Source: an uncultured Lachnospiraceae bacterium
GTDB lineage: Bacteria > Bacillota > Clostridia > Lachnospirales > Lachnospiraceae
NCBI GenBank assembly: GCA_902476265.1
Contig: CABSCP010000007.1
Location: 62,001 to 126,000 of the forward strand
Reading direction: 5' to 3'
Length of the DNA stretch: 64,000 nucleotides
Part shown: positions 1 to 9,800 of the stretch, piece after piece
How the letters are laid out: each line of letters begins with the position of its first letter
Position numbering within the stretch: position 1 is the first letter of the stretch
Made by a program: the position numbers and the translations under genes
The notes under the pieces: model-generated
The model's input: the letters and a program-made list of their open reading frames with translations, nothing else
Databases searched by the model: none
What the model was told of the DNA's origin: nothing

Positions 1-159
1 GGACTGACCCGGCTTTTTGCATGTGCCAGCGATATGACGGAGAAGCTGCGGAGAAACGAAACGGATACGGCCAGAGATGATTTTAAAGAGATGAAAGCGG
101 TTTACAATGCGTTGATTTCTGCAATCGGGGATAGCCTGGGAAATGGCATGGAAAGATGA
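1..159 (+). CDS. C-terminal end of a probable Hpt/signalling protein (5' truncated by window)
   Basis: An open frame in frame 1 enters from the left edge and stops at a TGA at 157-159, giving 52 residues. The tail is amphipathic and helical, rich in Glu, Arg, Lys and Asp, and ends in GNGMER. It is followed 51 bp later by a response regulator on the same strand. A helical tail next to an HD-GYP regulator would suit the Hpt domain of a hybrid sensor kinase, but the phosphorylatable His would lie outside the window, so this is inference. No further domain can be assigned. Confidence 0.5.
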   Translation, partial: GLTRLFACASDMTEKLRRNETDTARDDFKEMKAVYNALISAIGDSLGNGMER

Positions 160-210
160 ACGGACGGAAACGGCCTTGCCTGAAAATCCATCGGAAGGAG
201 TAAGATATTC

Positions 211-1278
211 ATGAGAGATAAAATCCTCGTTGTAGATGACATGGAAGTAAACCGCGCGATCCTGAGTACGATTTTTGAAAATGAATATGAAGTCCTTCTG
301 GCGGAGGATGGTGGCCAGGCAATTGAGATCATAGGGGAATGCGGGGCAGAGCTTTCCGCAATCCTGCTGGATATTGTGATGCCTAATATTGACGGTTTCG
401 GCGTGCTGGATTATTTACACCGGAACCAGTACATGACGTCAGTTCCGGTGATTCTGATCACCAGCGACACCTCCTATGAATCCAAGCGCAGAGGGTATGA
501 GATGGGAGTTTCCGATTTCATCAGCAAACCCTTTGAACCGGATATCGTAACCAGACGTGTACATAATCTGATCGAGTTGTATCACCATAAGAATAATCTG
601 GAAGAGATCGTGGAGAAGCAGACCCGGGAGATCCGGGAGAAGAATGATAAGCTTTCCGCAATGAACGAGCATATCATCAATATGCTGGGCACCATCGTGG
701 AATTCAGAAGCCTGGAGTCCGGAAACCATATTTACCGGGTGCGCTCTTTTACGGATATCCTGCTCCGGCGTCTGATGGAAGATTTCCCGGAATATGGGAT
801 CACCAGAGAACAGGCGGAAGTGATTTCTTTTGCATCCGTCATGCATGATGTGGGCAAGATCGCAATTCCGGACAGCATTCTCATGAAACCGGGGCGGCTG
901 ACGGATGACGAATTTGAACTGATGAAGACCCACACCCAGCGGGGAGCGGAGATCATCGATAAGATTTTTATTTCCGATGATGAAGTGTTCAAAAATTATT
1001 GTTATGAAATCGCCCTGTACCATCATGAAAAGTATGACGGAGGCGGATATCCGGAGCATCTTAAGGGAGATGAAATCCCGATATCGGCACAGGTGGTTTC
1101 CATCGCGGATGTCTATGATGCGCTCACCAGCGAGCGGGTATATAAGGCGGCTTTTTCCTATGAAAAGGCATATCTGATGATATTAAACGGGGAATGCGGG
1201 ATCTTCAATCCCAAGCTGATCACCTGCTTTAAAAAGGCGAAGAAGGAATTTGAAAAAAAAGCGGAAGAACTTCAATGA
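211..1278 (+). CDS. Response regulator with HD-GYP output domain (cyclic-di-GMP phosphodiesterase-like)
   Basis: This 355-residue cytoplasmic protein joins a receiver domain (about 1-125) to an HD-GYP domain (about 155-340). The receiver has the acidic pair D9/D10, phospho-acceptor D54 (LLDIVMP) and the conserved lysine K106 (SKPFEP). A coiled linker follows (about 128-155). The HD-GYP part shows MHDVGKIAIPD, an HHEKYDGGGYP block with the GYP signature, and the later SIADVYDAL metal-site helix. HD-GYP proteins of the RpfG type hydrolyse cyclic di-GMP, so phosphorylation probably adjusts the level of that messenger; the substrate here is inferred. The start ATG has a good site (GGAAGGAG). It follows what may be the end of its sensor or phosphotransfer partner. 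A weak terminator follows the stop. Confidence 0.9.
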   Translation: MRDKILVVDDMEVNRAILSTIFENEYEVLLAEDGGQAIEIIGECGAELSAILLDIVMPNIDGFGVLDYLHRNQYMTSVPVILITSDTSYESKRRGYEMGVSDFISKPFEPDIVTRRVHNLIELYHHKNNLEEIVEKQTREIREKNDKLSAMNEHIINMLGTIVEFRSLESGNHIYRVRSFTDILLRRLMEDFPEYGITREQAEVISFASVMHDVGKIAIPDSILMKPGRLTDDEFELMKTHTQRGAEIIDKIFISDDEVFKNYCYEIALYHHEKYDGGGYPEHLKGDEIPISAQVVSIADVYDALTSERVYKAAFSYEKAYLMILNGECGIFNPKLITCFKKAKKEFEKKAEELQ

Positions 1279-1318
1279 ACAAAGGCTGTACACCGTAAGG
1301 GGTATGGCTTTTTTTCTC
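1277..1318 (+). terminator. Probable rho-independent terminator after the HD-GYP gene
   Basis: An imperfect stem (AAAG with CTTT, continued by GU-rich pairs around a GTAAG loop) ends in a run of seven T. It separates the signalling gene from pyrH. The stem is not perfect, so confidence is moderate. Confidence 0.5.
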
Positions 1319-1334
1319 TTTCGATAATTTTCAC

Positions 1335-1363
1335 TTTCCGTATGAAAGAATCTATGCTATACT
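1335..1363 (+). promoter_or_regulatory. Probable sigma-A promoter for the pyrH-rseP operon
   Basis: TTTCCG, 17 bp, then TATACT at 1358-1363 preceded by TG one base upstream (extended -10). It lies 53 bp before pyrH and after the terminator of the preceding gene. The weak -35 is compensated by the extended -10. Confidence 0.5.
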
Positions 1364-1415
1364 GTCACCATAAAGGCCGCTTGACGGCCGTATTACTGTT
1401 ACGGAAGGTGAGAAG

Positions 1416-2111
1416 ATGCAGAGAATTTTATTAAAACTGAGCGGCGAAGCGCTGGCTGGTGATAAGAAGACAGGCTTCGATGAGCCCACCGTAAGAGCGG
1501 TGGCATTACAGGTAAAGCAGCTGGTGGATGACGGGATCCAGGTCGGCATCGTGATCGGCGGCGGCAATTTCTGGAGAGGGAGGACCAGCGAGCACATCGA
1601 CCGGACCAAAGCGGATCAGATCGGGATGCTGGCTACGGTGATGAACTGCATCTATGTTTCCGAGATTTTCCGTTCTGTGGGAATGATGACGAACATCCTG
1701 ACTCCCTTTGAATGCGGCTCCTTTACGAAGCTTTTTTCCAAGGACCGGGCGAACAAGTATTTTGAAAAGGGCATGGTGGTCTTTTTTGCGGGAGGCACCG
1801 GACATCCCTATTTTTCCACGGACACGGGAGTTGTGCTCAGAGCCATTGAAGTGGAGGCTGACGTGATCCTTCTGGCCAAGGCGGTAGACGGCGTTTATGA
1901 TGATGATCCCAGGACCAATCCGGCCGCGGAGAAATATGAAGAGGTCACCATCCAGGAAGTGATCGATAAGAACCTGCAGGTGGTGGACATGACGGCGTCC
2001 ATCCTGGCGCGGGATAACCGGATGCCCATGTGGGTGTTCGGACTCAATGAAGAGAACAGCATTGTGAATACGGTAAACGGTAAATTCAACGGCACAAAAG
2101 TGACGGTTTAA
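1416..2111 (+). CDS. pyrH: UMP kinase
   Basis: A 231-residue amino-acid-kinase-fold protein that phosphorylates UMP to UDP in pyrimidine nucleotide synthesis. Seen: N-terminal LLKLSGEAL, the glycine-rich GIVIGGGNFWRG phosphate loop, the DQIGMLATVMN segment, FFAGGTGHPYFSTDT typical of bacterial PyrH, and the C-terminal DGVYDDDPR block. The length matches bacterial PyrH (about 235-240). The start follows GGAAGGTGAGA. It is the first gene of a tight same-strand run with frr, uppS, cdsA, dxr and rseP, the common Firmicute order. Bacterial PyrH is usually allosterically controlled by GTP and UTP; nothing here argues otherwise. Confidence 0.97.
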   Translation: MQRILLKLSGEALAGDKKTGFDEPTVRAVALQVKQLVDDGIQVGIVIGGGNFWRGRTSEHIDRTKADQIGMLATVMNCIYVSEIFRSVGMMTNILTPFECGSFTKLFSKDRANKYFEKGMVVFFAGGTGHPYFSTDTGVVLRAIEVEADVILLAKAVDGVYDDDPRTNPAAEKYEEVTIQEVIDKNLQVVDMTASILARDNRMPMWVFGLNEENSIVNTVNGKFNGTKVTV

Positions 2112-2122
2112 GGGAGGACAAT

Positions 2123-2674
2123 ATGGACGAGAGATTACAGCAGTTTGAGAAGAAAATGACAAAAGCGGTGGAGTTTTTACAGGAAGAGTTTCTGGGAATC
2201 CGTGCGGGCCGTGCGAACCCCCATGTGCTGGATAAGCTGAGAGTGGATTACTATGGCACCCCCACTCCCATCCAGCAGGTAGGCAACGTAACCGTCCCTG
2301 AAGCGAGAATCATCCAGATTTCCCCCTGGGAAAAATCCCTGATCAAAGCGATTGAGAAGGCGATCATGGCATCCGATATCGGTATCACGCCTTCCAATGA
2401 CGGCAGTGTGATCCGTCTGGTGTTCCCGGAAGTGACGGAAGAACGCCGTAAAGCGCTGGTGAAGGACATCAAGAAGAAGGGTGAGGACGCGAAGGTGGCT
2501 GTCCGCAACATCCGCCGTGACGGCAACGATTATTTCAAGAAGCTGGCCAAGGAAGATGTTTCCGAGGATGAAATCAAGGAACTGGAAGAGAAGCTGCAGA
2601 AGCTTACAGACAAGTTCGGCAAGGAAATTGATTCCATTGTAGAAGCGAAGACCAAAGAGATCATGACAGTATAA
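2123..2674 (+). CDS. frr: Ribosome recycling factor
   Basis: A 183-residue cytoplasmic protein that, with EF-G, splits terminated ribosomes from mRNA. Seen: the three-helix-bundle N-terminus with FLGIRAGRANPHVLDK, the hinge and beta domain with YYGTPTPIQQVGNVTVPEARIIQ split by short turns, and the C-terminal helix with VRNIRRDGND. The length is that of the family (about 185). It starts 11 bp after pyrH with AGGGAGGACAAT as its ribosome-binding site, so the two are co-transcribed. The arrangement pyrH-frr is one of the most conserved in bacteria. Confidence 0.97.
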   Translation: MDERLQQFEKKMTKAVEFLQEEFLGIRAGRANPHVLDKLRVDYYGTPTPIQQVGNVTVPEARIIQISPWEKSLIKAIEKAIMASDIGITPSNDGSVIRLVFPEVTEERRKALVKDIKKKGEDAKVAVRNIRRDGNDYFKKLAKEDVSEDEIKELEEKLQKLTDKFGKEIDSIVEAKTKEIMTV

Positions 2675-2733
2675 AAGGATGAGGGAGAAGGGGGCAGGCG
2701 AGGCTTGTCCCCTTCAAACGGATTGGAGGAACC

Positions 2734-3441
2734 ATGAATATTCCGAATCATGTGGCGATCATCCTGGACGGAAACGGGCGCTGGGCCAAAGCGAAAGGGA
2801 TGCCCCGCAATTACGGCCATGTCCAGGGGGCGAAGACGGTGGAAGTGATCTGCGAAGAAGCTTATAAAATGGGAATACAGTATCTGACGGTCTATGCTTT
2901 TTCCACAGAGAACTGGAACCGGCCCAAAGAGGAAGTGGATGCGCTGATGAAGCTTTTGCGCAATTACATGAAAACCTGTTTAAAAACAGCGGCAAAGAAC
3001 AATATGTGTGTCCGGGTGATCGGGGATAAGACTCGGCTGGATGAAGATATCCGGCGCCGGATCGACGAGTTGGAGAAGGCTACGGAAAAGAATACCGGGC
3101 TTCATTTTCAGATTGCGTTAAACTATGGCGGCAGAGATGAAATCCGCCGGGCGGTGGCGAAGATCGCCGGGAGAGTGAAAGCGGGGGAACTATCGGTGGA
3201 CGAGATTACGGAAGAGGTGATCAGCGGTTCCCTGGATACGGCAGGCATTCCGGAGCCGGACCTGCTGATTCGGACCTGCAATGAACAGCGCATATCCAAT
3301 TTCCTGCTCTGGCAGCTGGCCTACACGGAATTTTATTTTACGCCCGTGGCCTGGCCCGATTTTTCAAAAGAGGAATTGGAAAAAGCCGTTGCCGCATATA
3401 ATCATAGGGACAGAAGATACGGCCTGGTGAAGGAGGAATAG
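2734..3441 (+). CDS. uppS: Isoprenyl transferase (undecaprenyl diphosphate synthase)
   Basis: A 235-residue cis-prenyltransferase that extends farnesyl diphosphate to undecaprenyl diphosphate, the lipid carrier for peptidoglycan and wall polymers. Seen: the catalytic block IILDGNGRWAK with the key Asp at residue 12, the YAFSTENWNRP motif, LNYGGRDEI, and the C-terminal PEPDLLIRTCNEQRISNFLLW region. In family members the last block usually reads RT(S/G)GE; here it is RTCNEQR, a conservative departure. The start has TTGGAGGAACC upstream. It is co-directional with cdsA, which begins 2 bp after the stop. Confidence 0.96.
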   Translation: MNIPNHVAIILDGNGRWAKAKGMPRNYGHVQGAKTVEVICEEAYKMGIQYLTVYAFSTENWNRPKEEVDALMKLLRNYMKTCLKTAAKNNMCVRVIGDKTRLDEDIRRRIDELEKATEKNTGLHFQIALNYGGRDEIRRAVAKIAGRVKAGELSVDEITEEVISGSLDTAGIPEPDLLIRTCNEQRISNFLLWQLAYTEFYFTPVAWPDFSKEELEKAVAAYNHRDRRYGLVKEE

Positions 3442-3443
3442 AA

Positions 3444-4274
3444 ATGTTCTGGAAAAGACTGATGAGCAGCGCGGTGCTGGTGGTGCTGGCGCTGGTATTC
3501 CTGATATACGGCGGGCCGCTTTTAGGCCTTGTGAATATGGCGCTGGCCATGATCGCCTTTCGGGAACTCATGCACGCCTGCAGCGTGGAGGAGGGCGGAA
3601 AGGCCGGAATCCTGGAATATGTGGGATATGCCGGAATTGTGTTATACTATCTGACGATGATTTTGACGAAGAACTTCACTATGGGGCTTGGGGTTGTGGT
3701 ACTTTTGTTCCTGGCGGAAATGTTCGTCTATGTGTTCCGCTTCCCTCATTATAAAGCGGGACAGGTGATGACGGCATTCTTCTGTGCATTTTATCCCGGG
3801 GTGCTGTTTTCTTTCGTCTATCTGACCAGGGAGCTGACCTATGGAATTTATCTGGTGTGGATTGTATTCATCAGTTCCTGGATCTGTGACACCTGCGCCT
3901 ACCTTTCCGGGATGGCTTTTGGCAGACATAAGCTGGCGCCTGTTCTGAGCCCGAAGAAATCGGTGGAAGGCGCGGTGGGCGGCGTGGTCGGTTCTGCACT
4001 GGTGGGAGCGTTGTTCGCGTGGCTTTTGCTGGTGCCGGCAGCGCAGGATTACAGCCTGATCTGGCTGGCAGCTGTCATCAGCGCTGCGGGGGCGGTGATT
4101 TCCCAGGTGGGGGATCTGGCGGCATCCGCAATCAAAAGGAATCATGAGATAAAAGATTACGGGAAACTCATTCCCGGCCACGGCGGCATCATGGACCGCT
4201 TTGACAGCGTGCTGTTCACTGCGCCTGTAATTTATTACCTGTCCATATTGCTGCTGGGAGCCGTACACGGATAA
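3444..4274 (+). CDS. cdsA: Phosphatidate cytidylyltransferase
   Basis: A 276-residue integral membrane enzyme that makes CDP-diacylglycerol from CTP and phosphatidate, the branch point for phospholipids. It is mostly hydrophobic with about eight membrane segments and ends with the CDP-DAG synthase signature (IKDYGKLIPGHGGIMDR, then FDS). The start lies 2 bp after uppS, with the ribosome-binding site AAGGAGGAA inside the end of uppS, so translation is likely coupled. It is followed 15 bp later by dxr. Confidence 0.95.
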   Translation: MFWKRLMSSAVLVVLALVFLIYGGPLLGLVNMALAMIAFRELMHACSVEEGGKAGILEYVGYAGIVLYYLTMILTKNFTMGLGVVVLLFLAEMFVYVFRFPHYKAGQVMTAFFCAFYPGVLFSFVYLTRELTYGIYLVWIVFISSWICDTCAYLSGMAFGRHKLAPVLSPKKSVEGAVGGVVGSALVGALFAWLLLVPAAQDYSLIWLAAVISAAGAVISQVGDLAASAIKRNHEIKDYGKLIPGHGGIMDRFDSVLFTAPVIYYLSILLLGAVHG

Positions 4275-4289
4275 AGGATGGATGGGCTT

Positions 4290-5438
4290 ATGAAAAAAAT
4301 TGCGATTTTGGGTTCTACGGGTTCTATCGGAACCCAGACTTTGGAAATTGTCAGAGATAACGATGATCTGCAGGCTGTGGCGCTGGCGGCGGGACAGAAT
4401 GTGGAATTGATGGAGAAGCAGATCCGCGAGTTTAAACCTGTGATCGCGGGTATGTGGAGCGAAAAAGCGGCGGCAGAGCTGAAAGCCAGGGTGGCCGATC
4501 TTCCGGTAAAGGTAGTGACCGGGATGGAGGGACTGCTGGAAATCTGTTCCATGGAGGGCAGCGACATCGTAGTTACCGCAGTGGTGGGGATGATCGGCAT
4601 CCGTCCCACCATCGCAGCCATCGAGAGCGGCAAGACCATCGCGCTTGCCAATAAGGAAACCCTGGTGACGGCGGGGCATATCATCATGCCGCTGGCGGAA
4701 AAAATGGGAGTGTCCATTCTGCCGGTGGACAGCGAGCATTCCGCGATTTTCCAGTCTCTCCAGGGAAGGGCGGACAATGAAATCCATAAAATTCTGCTCA
4801 CCGCATCGGGCGGCCCTTTCCGGGGAAAGACGAGAAAGGAGCTGGAAGCCATGACGTTAGAAGATGCCTTAAAGCATCCCAATTGGTCCATGGGGAAAAA
4901 GGTCACAATCGATTCCGCTTCCCTGGTCAACAAAGGGCTGGAAGTCATGGAAGCAAAATGGCTTTTCGGCGTCGGGCTGGATCGAATCCAGGTAGTGGTA
5001 CATCCGCAAAGCATCGTCCACTCTGCGGTGGAATACGAGGACGGGGCTGTGATCGCACAGCTGGGGCTGCCGGATATGAAGCTGCCCATTCAGTATGCGC
5101 TGCTCTATCCCGAGAGGAGGCCCATGCGCGCGCCCGGAATGAATCTTTTTGAGATCCAAACGCTCACTTTTGAGGCTCCCGATACAGAGACCTTCCCGGG
5201 GCTTTCCCTGGCATACAGGGCGGCAGAGCTGGGCGGCAGTATGCCCACTGTTTTTAACGCGGCGAATGAAATGGCGGTAAAGCTGCTTCTGGAAAAAAAG
5301 ATCCGCTTTGTGCAGATTCCGGAAATCATTGAAGCGGCCATGAATAATCATTCTGTAACTGCGGATCCTGATGTGGAAGAGATCCTGCGGGCAGAAGCAG
5401 AGACCTATGAATTTATAGAGCAGGAGATGAAAATTTGA
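4290..5438 (+). CDS. dxr: 1-deoxy-D-xylulose 5-phosphate reductoisomerase
   Basis: A 382-residue enzyme of the non-mevalonate isoprenoid pathway that converts DXP to 2-C-methyl-D-erythritol 4-phosphate using NADPH. Seen: the dinucleotide site ILGSTGSIGTQ at the N-terminus, ANKETLVTAG, the metal-binding PVDSEHSAIFQ, and the C-terminal PTVFNAANE. I chose the ATG at 4290 over one at 4278, because AAGGATGG sits 8 bp before 4290, while the earlier ATG directly abuts AAAGG. The stop overlaps the TTG start of rseP. Its pathway partner ispG lies 29 kb away at 34071. Confidence 0.96.
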   Translation: MKKIAILGSTGSIGTQTLEIVRDNDDLQAVALAAGQNVELMEKQIREFKPVIAGMWSEKAAAELKARVADLPVKVVTGMEGLLEICSMEGSDIVVTAVVGMIGIRPTIAAIESGKTIALANKETLVTAGHIIMPLAEKMGVSILPVDSEHSAIFQSLQGRADNEIHKILLTASGGPFRGKTRKELEAMTLEDALKHPNWSMGKKVTIDSASLVNKGLEVMEAKWLFGVGLDRIQVVVHPQSIVHSAVEYEDGAVIAQLGLPDMKLPIQYALLYPERRPMRAPGMNLFEIQTLTFEAPDTETFPGLSLAYRAAELGGSMPTVFNAANEMAVKLLLEKKIRFVQIPEIIEAAMNNHSVTADPDVEEILRAEAETYEFIEQEMKI

Positions 5439-6490
5439 TCGGAACAATCCTCATATTTTTACTGATATTTTTTGTCATTGTCATGGGACACGAATTCGGG
5501 CATTTTCTTCTGGCGAAAGCCAACGGAATCCGGGTCAATGAATTCGCCATCGGCATGGGTCCTAAAATCGCCCATTTCAAAAAAGGGGAAACGGACTACG
5601 TGCTGCGCGCGCTGCCCCTGGGCGGCGCCTGCATGTTTGAAGGCGAGGACGGGCTGGAGAGTGCAAACGGGCAGGCGGCGGAAGGAAACTTCCAGAACGC
5701 TTCCGTATGGGCGCGGATTTCCACGGTGGTCGCAGGTCCCGTTTTCAATTTCCTGCTGGCTTTCATTTTTGCCATTATGGTGGCCGGTTATGCGGGAGCG
5801 GATCTTCCGGTTTTGGGGGATGTGGCGGAAGGCTCGGCAGCCCAGGCTGCGGGAATGCAGGCAGGGGACCGGATCACCCGGTTTAACAGCAAAATCAAAC
5901 TGGCCCGGGAAATCCAGCTGGAAATGGCGCTAAACCGGGACGGCAGTCCTGTGGAGGTGGAATATGTCAGGGATGGCAAAACCTACAGTACCACGCTGAC
6001 CCCTGTTTATGATGAAACACAGGGCAGGTACATGGTAGGGTTTGTCAACTATGCGTATTATAAGGAAGCGAAAGGATTTCAGCTCTTTCAATATGGCTGG
6101 TATCAGCTGCGCTTCTGTGTGAAAAACTCCGTCATGAGTATACAGGCAATGCTGCAGGGAAAACTCACAAAGGACGATGTGGCGGGCCCTGTGGGAATGG
6201 CGCAGATCGTGGATGAAGTGAAGGAAGCCGCCGAACCCGGCGGGCCGCTGATGCTGTTCATGAATATGGTGAATCTGGCCATGCTGCTTTCCGTCAGCCT
6301 GGGCGTGATGAATCTGCTGCCTCTGCCGGCGTTGGACGGCGGCAGGCTGGTATTTTTGCTGATCGAAGTGATCCGGGGGAAACCGATCCCGCCGGAAAAG
6401 GAAGGCATCATTCATTTCGCGGGTTTTGTGGCGCTGATGATCCTGATGGTGTTTGTGATGTTCAATGACATCCGGCGTATTCTGGGATGA
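5435..6490 (+). CDS. rseP: Site-2 intramembrane metalloprotease (RseP/RasP family)
   Basis: A 351-residue membrane zinc protease that cuts anti-sigma factors and remnant signal peptides within the membrane. Seen: an N-terminal membrane segment carrying the zinc motif HEFGH, one PDZ domain (about 110-185, from DLPVLGDV), and the C-terminal third-ligand motif LLPLPALDGGRLVF between membrane segments. It has one PDZ domain, as in Gram-positive members. Translation starts at TTG 5435, overlapping the dxr stop in TTGA, with CAGGAGAT 7 bp upstream. It is the last gene of the conserved run; the usual next genes ispG and polC are displaced by about 27.5 kb. Confidence 0.95.
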   Translation: MIGTILIFLLIFFVIVMGHEFGHFLLAKANGIRVNEFAIGMGPKIAHFKKGETDYVLRALPLGGACMFEGEDGLESANGQAAEGNFQNASVWARISTVVAGPVFNFLLAFIFAIMVAGYAGADLPVLGDVAEGSAAQAAGMQAGDRITRFNSKIKLAREIQLEMALNRDGSPVEVEYVRDGKTYSTTLTPVYDETQGRYMVGFVNYAYYKEAKGFQLFQYGWYQLRFCVKNSVMSIQAMLQGKLTKDDVAGPVGMAQIVDEVKEAAEPGGPLMLFMNMVNLAMLLSVSLGVMNLLPLPALDGGRLVFLLIEVIRGKPIPPEKEGIIHFAGFVALMILMVFVMFNDIRRILG

Positions 6491-6581
6491 GAAATGTACA
6501 AAACGCCGGAATGAAAAATTCGAAATGATCGGATTTGCGAATATTAAATAGAAAAAACGGGTGCTGTAGTAAAAATAACGT

Positions 6582-6632
6582 AATAAAAAACCAATTTTGC
6601 AGATTTTGGTCTGTAAAATTGGTTTTTTATTT
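6582..6632. terminator. Strong bidirectional-looking terminator closing the rseP operon
   Basis: AATAAAAAACCAATTTT pairs with AAAATTGGTTTTTTATT around a GCAGATTTTGGTCTGT loop. The right arm contains a six-T run. It lies within the 321-bp gene-free stretch 6491-6811, which otherwise holds an AT-rich segment and the promoter of the pilus operon. Confidence 0.85.
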
Positions 6633-6728
6633 GGTTATATTTAAAAAACGGGCATCAGAATAACAAGAAAAGACAATTTTTAACAGTTTTAACAGTACTA
6701 CTTATTGCACAAACCCATATAATTTATA

Positions 6729-6757
6729 TTGACAGGGTCAAAAAGAAACGATATAAC
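6729..6757 (+). promoter_or_regulatory. Near-consensus sigma-A promoter of the pilus operon
   Basis: TTGACA at 6729-6734, exactly 17 bp, and TATAAC at 6752-6757. Transcription would start near 6764, leaving a leader of about 48 nt before the giant surface protein. A flanking AACAGTTTTAACAGTA direct repeat (about 6681-6697) could be a regulator site. Confidence 0.8.
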
Positions 6758-6811
6758 GGAAAAACGTTCAAATAGGAAATTAAGTTTTCAGGCCGCAAAG
6801 GAGTGGAGCAG

Positions 6812-9800
6812 ATGAGGAAAAGGAAGAACAGTCTTAAAGCAAAATTGATGACATCGGTCTTGATCATTTGCATGCTGACAGGCTATGTGAATACTGATTT
6901 TGCCCTGGCCGCCAGGGCGGAAGAAGGAGCGGTATCGGAAACCGCAGAGCCTTCTGATGCCGGCTCAGAAGCAGATGCCGGCAATTGCGCTGCAGAAGAA
7001 GAGCAGGAACCGGAAGGGGAAGCAGAGGACGGCGGATCCGACGAAGGCGCAGGACAGAATGAGGACGCGGACGCAGAAGGAGCCAACGGGGAAAATGCCA
7101 GCCAGGACAGCGGACAGGGATCGGAAGGAACCGGTGGGCCTGCTGAACCGGCCGGGACGGATCACGCCGGAACCGACGCTTCTGCAGAAGGGACTACAGA
7201 ATCTGCGACACAGCCTTCGTCGGAAGAAACGGCGACTGCAGAATCCCATCCTTCGAAGGAAACTGAAATGGATACAGCGGAAACGGAAGCCACCGAGACT
7301 GCCGTTACGGAAACGGAAGAAACGGCTACGGAAGAAACGACAGAGACGGAAACCACCGAACCCGAAGAAACAGAAAGCGGGGACGTGTCCGGCAACGATA
7401 TATCCGGCAATGATATATCCGGCAATGACGTTCCGGAGGAAACGGAAGAATCAGAGGAAGTTGTTCTGACTATAGAAGTCAACGGGATAACTGTGCGCCT
7501 GGAAGGCCTGAAAGAAGCGTTCCCAGATATCGAAGATTTTGAAGGTTTTGCGCTGAAGATTACAGAACCGGACGAAGAGAGATGCAAAGAGGCCGGCAGC
7601 GCGATTGAGGACATCCTGGAAGAGGAAGAAATCAGACAGCTGTTTTTATATGATATCACATTGACAAACGACGAAAAAAAGGTGCAGCCAAAGAGCAGCC
7701 TGCAGATTGTATTGGAAGGACTTGCCCCTGACTGTTCCGAAGAAGAGAGGATCGGCGGATATTACATAGGCGCAGACGGCGCAGAAGAGATTCCCGCTTC
7801 TTATGATGAAGAAAGCGGAGATGTGACGCTGACGGCAGAACACTTTTCCGAATATGCCGTAGCGGTTCTCGGCAAAGCCGAAAAGGAAGAGGTAAAACTG
7901 ACAGCCAAAGCGGACGGCCTGACCTTCACCTTGACAGGTGGCGCAGACGCGTTTCCGGAGACGGAAGAGAAACTGCAGTTGAAGGTGGAGAAGCTGGATG
8001 GTGAAAACCGGGATGCGGCGGCAGAAAAGATTGACTCTGTACTGGAGGATGGCTGGAAGACCGAAACGCTCGCAGGTTATTCTTTAAAACTGATGGCTGG
8101 GGAAGAGGAAACAGGGCTGGCGGAAGGTAAAACAGCAAAATTGACGGTGGACGGCCTTAAGGAAGGCGGAAACGGTAAGGAACAGGAAGAAGCAGGGAGC
8201 GCCGAGGAAAAGAGCGAAGAGACTGCGGAGACGGAAAGCGCAGAGGAAAGTAAGGAAACGGCGGAGAGCGAAAGCGGGGAAGAAACAGCAGAAAGCCTGT
8301 CTGAAAATGTGGATGAAGACGGGAAGAAAGAAAACACCGGTACGGTAAGTACAAAGAGAAAGCTTTGGACAGTCAAAAAGGTTGGACTGTATGATTTGAA
8401 TGAGGAAAATCTGACACAGCTTGCAGAGGGAGAAGGCAGCCAACTGCATGCCGAAATAAGCGGGACCGGCAATTTCGGCCTGGCCTGGCTGGCAGAACGG
8501 TCGGAAGAAAAAATAGAACTGAAAACGACAGTAAATGGTGTAGAGATTATTCTGACTGCTCCGATTGACACTTTTCCTGAAGATGGGAAGCTGACCCTTC
8601 ATGCAGAGGAGATCATAGACGAGAGATTGGAAAAAGCGATTGAGTCTGTGCAGAAGGAATATCTGCAGGAAGAAAAGTTCATCACAGCATATCGGTTGTT
8701 CGATGTTTCCCCTTTGTTGGATGGGGGAGAGATACAGCCTCAAAAACCGGTTACGGTGGCTTTCCGAAATCTGATGCTGGAAAAGAAAGATGGCGATCAG
8801 GTAGATGCACTTTCCAAATTAAAGCAGGAATTTGTCGAGCCGCATATTCAGCCAAGAAGATTGATGCGGTCTGCATCTGTTCAGATAACGGATACTGAGA
8901 CAGACAGCAGTGAGATCCGCTTATACCATTTCTGCGGTGAAGAAAATGTGGAACAGATCCGACCGGAAGCAAAAGAAGACCTGGTGATAGCGAGCTTAGA
9001 CCATTTTTCCCTGATGCTGATGGCGGAAACTGAAGTATTAGGACCGACTACGGAAGATAAATTCGATGAAAAGAATTATACTTTGCCTTATATCCTGGGG
9101 AACTTTAATGTATTCGCTTCCGGAGATTATCACGGAACACATGTGGTAGGACCGATGATTGTGGGCGGAGGAACAGAACTAAAAGGAAGTCTGGGCGGTC
9201 TGACACAAAAAGACGGTGGGGAATATGAACATAAGGTTTCTTCTTATCTGAAAGGAATTGCGGAAAATGTGGATAATAAGGGGACTATCCCCAGAATAAT
9301 TGTCGGGAATCCAAACCTTAAAGTCTATTTTGGATTGAAAAACAGAGCGCAGAAGCCAAATCTGTCGGATGAAGATGTACAAAGGAGATTTTTTTATACA
9401 GATGAATATGTTGGCTTTGGCGATGGATTAACCCAAAAATTAATCGATGCGGCAGAACCTTATATGAAGTATGAAGGATATGACGCTTCCGGGCACAAAG
9501 TAAAAAAGATTTCTATAACAAAAGGTGAAATTTATGGAGCTGTAGACGGAACCGCAACATCGGGAGGAACTGAGAAAGAAGGATGTAAGATTTACAAAGA
9601 TTCTGAAGGCGTTAAGGTTCAACTCGATGTTGGATATAACTTTACCTTTGAAACTTTTGAAGGAATACACAGCATTTACTACCGATACGAAGATGCATCT
9701 GAATTGCAGGATACAATGACGATTGTTCAGACAATGCAAAACGGGATTGTTGGTTTCCCCAGGGTTTTTAAGACGGTAAAGGATGATATTTTTGGTAATG

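Noticed and set aside
3642..4787. 381-residue minus-strand open frame across cdsA and dxr
   Set aside because: It is antisense to two clear enzymes, is rich in His/Arg/Gln as expected of reverse-strand readings, and has no promoter.
6900..7469. 189-residue basic open frame in another frame of the adhesin gene
   Set aside because: It is a shadow of the GA-rich Glu/Thr-coding stretch; it is almost all Arg/Lys/Pro and has no start signal.
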